Source: Holacanthus passer (taxonomy: Eukaryota; Chordata; Actinopteri; Pomacanthidae). From it: a stretch of DNA of 64,000 nt. Positions within the stretch are counted from its first letter, which is position 1, and every line of letters starts with the position of its first letter. Position numbers and translations under genes: made by a program. The stretch spans positions 12,948,501-13,012,500 of the forward strand of contig JAFREQ010000012.1 in the NCBI GenBank assembly GCA_025331565.1. Direction: 5' to 3'. This document shows positions 61,382 to 64,000 of this stretch, in pieces. The notes under the pieces are model-generated. The model was not told the DNA's origin. It saw nothing but the letters and a program-made list of their open reading frames with translations, and did no database searches.

Positions 61382-63916
61382 ATGTCTTGGGACTTTTTTG
61401 TACCCGTGTGCGTGGGTGACCTGGTGAAGACTGGAGGGATCAACCAGTACGTCGTCCAGGATGTGGTGCCTCCAAAACAGCTGCCAGCCTATCTCAGTAG
61501 TAAGTAGTGAACTTGTACAAGTTCTGGAGCTGTTCTTTATTAGACATGACTTGATTAAGGTTTTTGTCTCTCACGCAGAACTCAAGGCTGCACTGAGGAG
61601 CCAGGGACCTTTGTGTATATTGGAACACTTTGACACAGGCTACAGTGTGCTACAGTAAGTATTGATCATATATGGCTTGCTGTAGTTTCTGCTATTAAAA
61701 ACAGTGTGAGTACAAAGCTGCTGTGTTTACTTTTGAAGGCACTGTAACTCAGTGGAGCTGGGTGTGAAAGAGGACACTCTGGAATTGCTTGTACAAGGTT
61801 AGAGCTTATTATGTCCCTGTTTAAATTGTCAAAAATACGGCCTTGATATGTTGGGGTGATTACAAATTGTCTGGATTTTTCTTCCCTTTCAGTGGTTAGT
61901 GGCCTGGCTGCTTCCCTGCCGGCGCTTCTCATCTCCACCTCCGTCTCAGCTGCAGAACGCAAAGAGAAACTTAATGCAATTAAAATGAGTGTCTACTTGC
62001 TCTGCAAACTCACAGAGACCCTGGAGAGTGACTCCTATAGACAGAGTATCATCACAGCACCTGGGAAGGTATGGTTATAAGAGGCATAGCTAAGAAATAC
62101 TTCAATGGCTATGGTGGTGAATTGTTCTTGTGTTTAACAATTTTAAATGCCCACTGATGAGATCATGGCAAGTTTTATGATCCAGTCCAGACCAAGAGGT
62201 TATTGTCTCTAGTCTGCTGTTCGATGGGTAGTCTTGGCAGTGTGATGGAGTTTTATTGCACTGCTGTAAGGGCCCAGCTACAGTTAACTTGTCACCTTCT
62301 ACAACCTCTGTCCCCCGGGAGCAATGGGACAGAACAAATAGGAGATGTCAAACAATGTGTGGATGTTTGTTTGTGTGTTGTTGTGTGAATGTATATGTAT
62401 CAGCTGACAAGAGGCTATAATTTCAATATAGTTGGTTTGGTGGGTATGAACTTCTCTTTGGTAATCTGAGGGCATGTGCTGTATGTAAATTTTAAGTCCT
62501 TTGAGTCCATTATTTATGAATCTTAACTCATTTGTCATCTGTCTTCCACAGGGTGGTAAAAAAGGCAAAGCTGGTGGAGAAGGACTGCTGCAGTGGGACT
62601 CTGAGAGAGAGAAGGTGCTGCAGGCCCTTGTCCAGCTCCTCCAGCTGGATATCCGTTCCCTCTGGAGTCTTTCCCTGGTGGAAGAAGAGTTCATCAGGTA
62701 CTCTGCTGACTGGGGAGCTCTGGGCAGGAGTGCAGTATCGGGCTTAGCTGTCTTAATTCAGTTAGTTTGTGGAATTCTTCTTCGGAACTCTGCCCGGCAT
62801 TGATATCATTGTAACCTTAATTGGAACTTATGTGAAAATGATCGTTGCTTCTTTGCTTAATTTGGTGTTTCCATTGTGAAGATTTCCTCACAGTCCTAGC
62901 TTTTTCTTTTCAGCAGAAATTATTTGCAGTTAATGTTTTCTACAGAAGAGATTATCTTTTGGTTATCGTGTCAGTGCTTCAGCTTTTGACAACTGATAAC
63001 ACATAACACAAACGTTTTTTTAGTGGCTATCTTCAAGAACTATCACAAACACAGTATCTGTATTATTCTGCTAAAATGTTCTAATGGATACAGAACATTG
63101 TATATAGACTGTAGAAATTGATCTTTGCTTCAAATAGCTTTTCATGACGGTTTTACCACACCACAACATGAACAAACTTAATTCTTTGTTCTCCCCCTTT
63201 CTTCTTTTAGCTGCGTGACCTGCTGCTGCTACAAACTACTTGAGAACCCAACCATCAGCCACGTCAAGAGCAAACCCACTAGAGATTGTGTAATTCACCT
63301 ACTGGGGGTGCTAATCAAGAAGTACAATCACCTCTTAGGTTAGTTTGAGTCACAACATGTGAATCAGATTTATAGCTGAAGGATCATATCAATCCTGCCA
63401 GTTTCAAGAATGTCAAGTATAAAGAGCTAAAAGCAACATTGCAGGACCTATTATTCATTATACATAGCTGATTTGGGGTTGTCATAACATTTTGATTTTA
63501 GTATATACTCTCTTTAAACCTTACAGGTGCAAGTGTAAAGGTGATCCAGTTGCTGCAACACTTCGAGCAGTTGTCATCTGTGTTTGCCCAGGCAGTGTCT
63601 GTGTGGAGCACAGAATATGGAGTCAGGGCTATCATAGGAGAAGTAATAAGGTCAGTACATATAATTTGTGTGTGCATATTAAGTTTCCAACAAGCAGCCC
63701 TCTTTGTCATTCTGTCTTTGGCTGCAACTGATGCCCTCATGCCTTGTTTTTTTTTCCCATTCCTTCAGGGAGATTGGTCAGAAGTCAAGTGAGGAGCTTG
63801 CTAGAGAGGGGTCAGGGGTCAAAGCTTTTGCCTCCTTCCTTTCGGAACTCGGCGCCCTGGTGCCTGAATTAATGATCCCAAACATTAGTGTGCTCATCAC
63901 ACACCTGGAAGGAGAG
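61382..63916 (+). CDS. ncapd2: Condensin I subunit D2 (CAP-D2), N-terminal part, cut by window end
   Basis: Coding exons: 61382-61499, 61579-61654, 61739-61797, 61893-62068, 62552-62697, 63211-63338, 63527-63650 and 63769-63916. All are GT-AG with consistent phases, and 325 codons are present; human NCAPD2 has about 1,400. The start is MSWDFFVPVCVGDLVKTGG, just after an acceptor at 61380. The visible part is the CAP-D2 N-terminal region of helical repeats, including KMSVYLLCKLTETLESDSYR, VTCCCYKLLENPTISHVKS and FLSELGALVPELMIPNISVL. The gene continues beyond 64000 after a donor at 63917. CAP-D2 is the HEAT-repeat subunit of condensin I that compacts mitotic chromosomes. Intron 5 hosts the U85 scaRNA, as in human. 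Confidence 0.97.
62147..62475 (+). ncRNA. scarna10: U85 small Cajal body RNA (SCARNA10), composite C/D-H/ACA guide
   Basis: The 329-nt RNA is closed by a perfect terminal stem, ATGCCC (62147-62152) with GGGCAT (62470-62475), next to a C box TGATGAG (62155-62161) and a D box CTGA (62466-62469). The guide CTTTGGTAA (62456-62464) pairs with U5 snRNA UUACUAAAG with one G-U pair. The fifth base before the D box, G62461, faces C45. An H/ACA hairpin has an upper stem at 62236-62242/62259-62265. Its pocket strands AGTCTT (62230-62235) and GTAAGGGC (62266-62273) bracket U46, and ACA (62280-62282) follows 14 nt from the pocket. U85 is known to guide 2'-O-methyl C45 and pseudouridine 46 of U5, is about 330 nt, and lies in NCAPD2 in human. 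The 3' end is 76 nt before the acceptor, the usual spacing for intronic box C/D RNAs. It is released from the ncapd2 intron. Confidence 0.93.
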
Positions 63917-64000
63917 GTACTGCACTCTTGGAACATGTTCAACATGCTAACATTGAATTATTAATTTACAGCTCCCAAAAATGAAGTAGTAGTATAGTAG

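Noticed and set aside
62299..62694. 131-codon minus-strand frame
   Set aside because: It is antisense to ncapd2 exon 6 and the U85 RNA gene and has no supporting features.
62698..63210. Possible second guide RNA in ncapd2 intron 6 (GGGCAG/CTGCCC hairpin)
   Set aside because: One hairpin alone without convincing H or ACA boxes at the right spacing.

Overview
The window is nuclear DNA of a ray-finned fish, most likely a percomorph-type teleost. It has vertebrate exon/intron genes with short introns, long CA/GT and GA microsatellites, and teleost-type dispersed repeats. Seven protein genes and one intron-encoded RNA gene are resolved to exon level by translating exons, checking splice sites and phases, and comparing with remembered human orthologs. 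All six complete coding sequences sum to a multiple of three. The species cannot be named from this stretch.

Layout. 1.2-19.0 kb, minus strand: fam131b (8 coding exons, 381 aa, 9.3-kb first intron). 19-32.7 kb: no coding gene seen; simple repeats and probable 5' regions of fam131b and zyx. 32.8-38.8 kb, plus: zyx (zyxin, 626 aa, three LIM domains), with a 3' UTR to about 40.9 kb. 41.7-47.4 kb, plus: kel (Kell-type M13 protein, 793 aa), whose zinc-protease residues are lost. 48.2-49.9 kb, minus: emg1 (rRNA pseudouridine N1-methyltransferase, 237 aa), head to head with nop2 (51.4-55.8 kb, plus; rRNA m5C methyltransferase, 784 aa). 57.0-59.9 kb, plus: ing4 (249 aa, PHD finger). 61.4 kb to the window end, plus: ncapd2 (condensin CAP-D2), of which the first 325 codons are present.

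The most notable element is a 329-nt RNA gene in intron 5 of ncapd2 (62147-62475). It has a closed C/D terminal stem, a D-box guide that puts U5 snRNA C45 at the methylation position, and an H/ACA pocket that places U5 U46 for pseudouridylation. This identifies it as U85 (SCARNA10), which sits in the same host gene in human.

The second notable point is Kel. The M13 HExxH site reads KDILH, the ExxxD site reads EVWVQ, and the C-terminal catalytic His and the terminal Cys-x-x-Trp type ending are missing, so the protein is predicted to be catalytically dead.

Functionally the window joins two blocks that are apart in human. One is fam131b-zyx-kel (human 7q34-35). The other is emg1-nop2-ing4-ncapd2 (human 12p13), a group for ribosome biogenesis, chromatin and the cell cycle.
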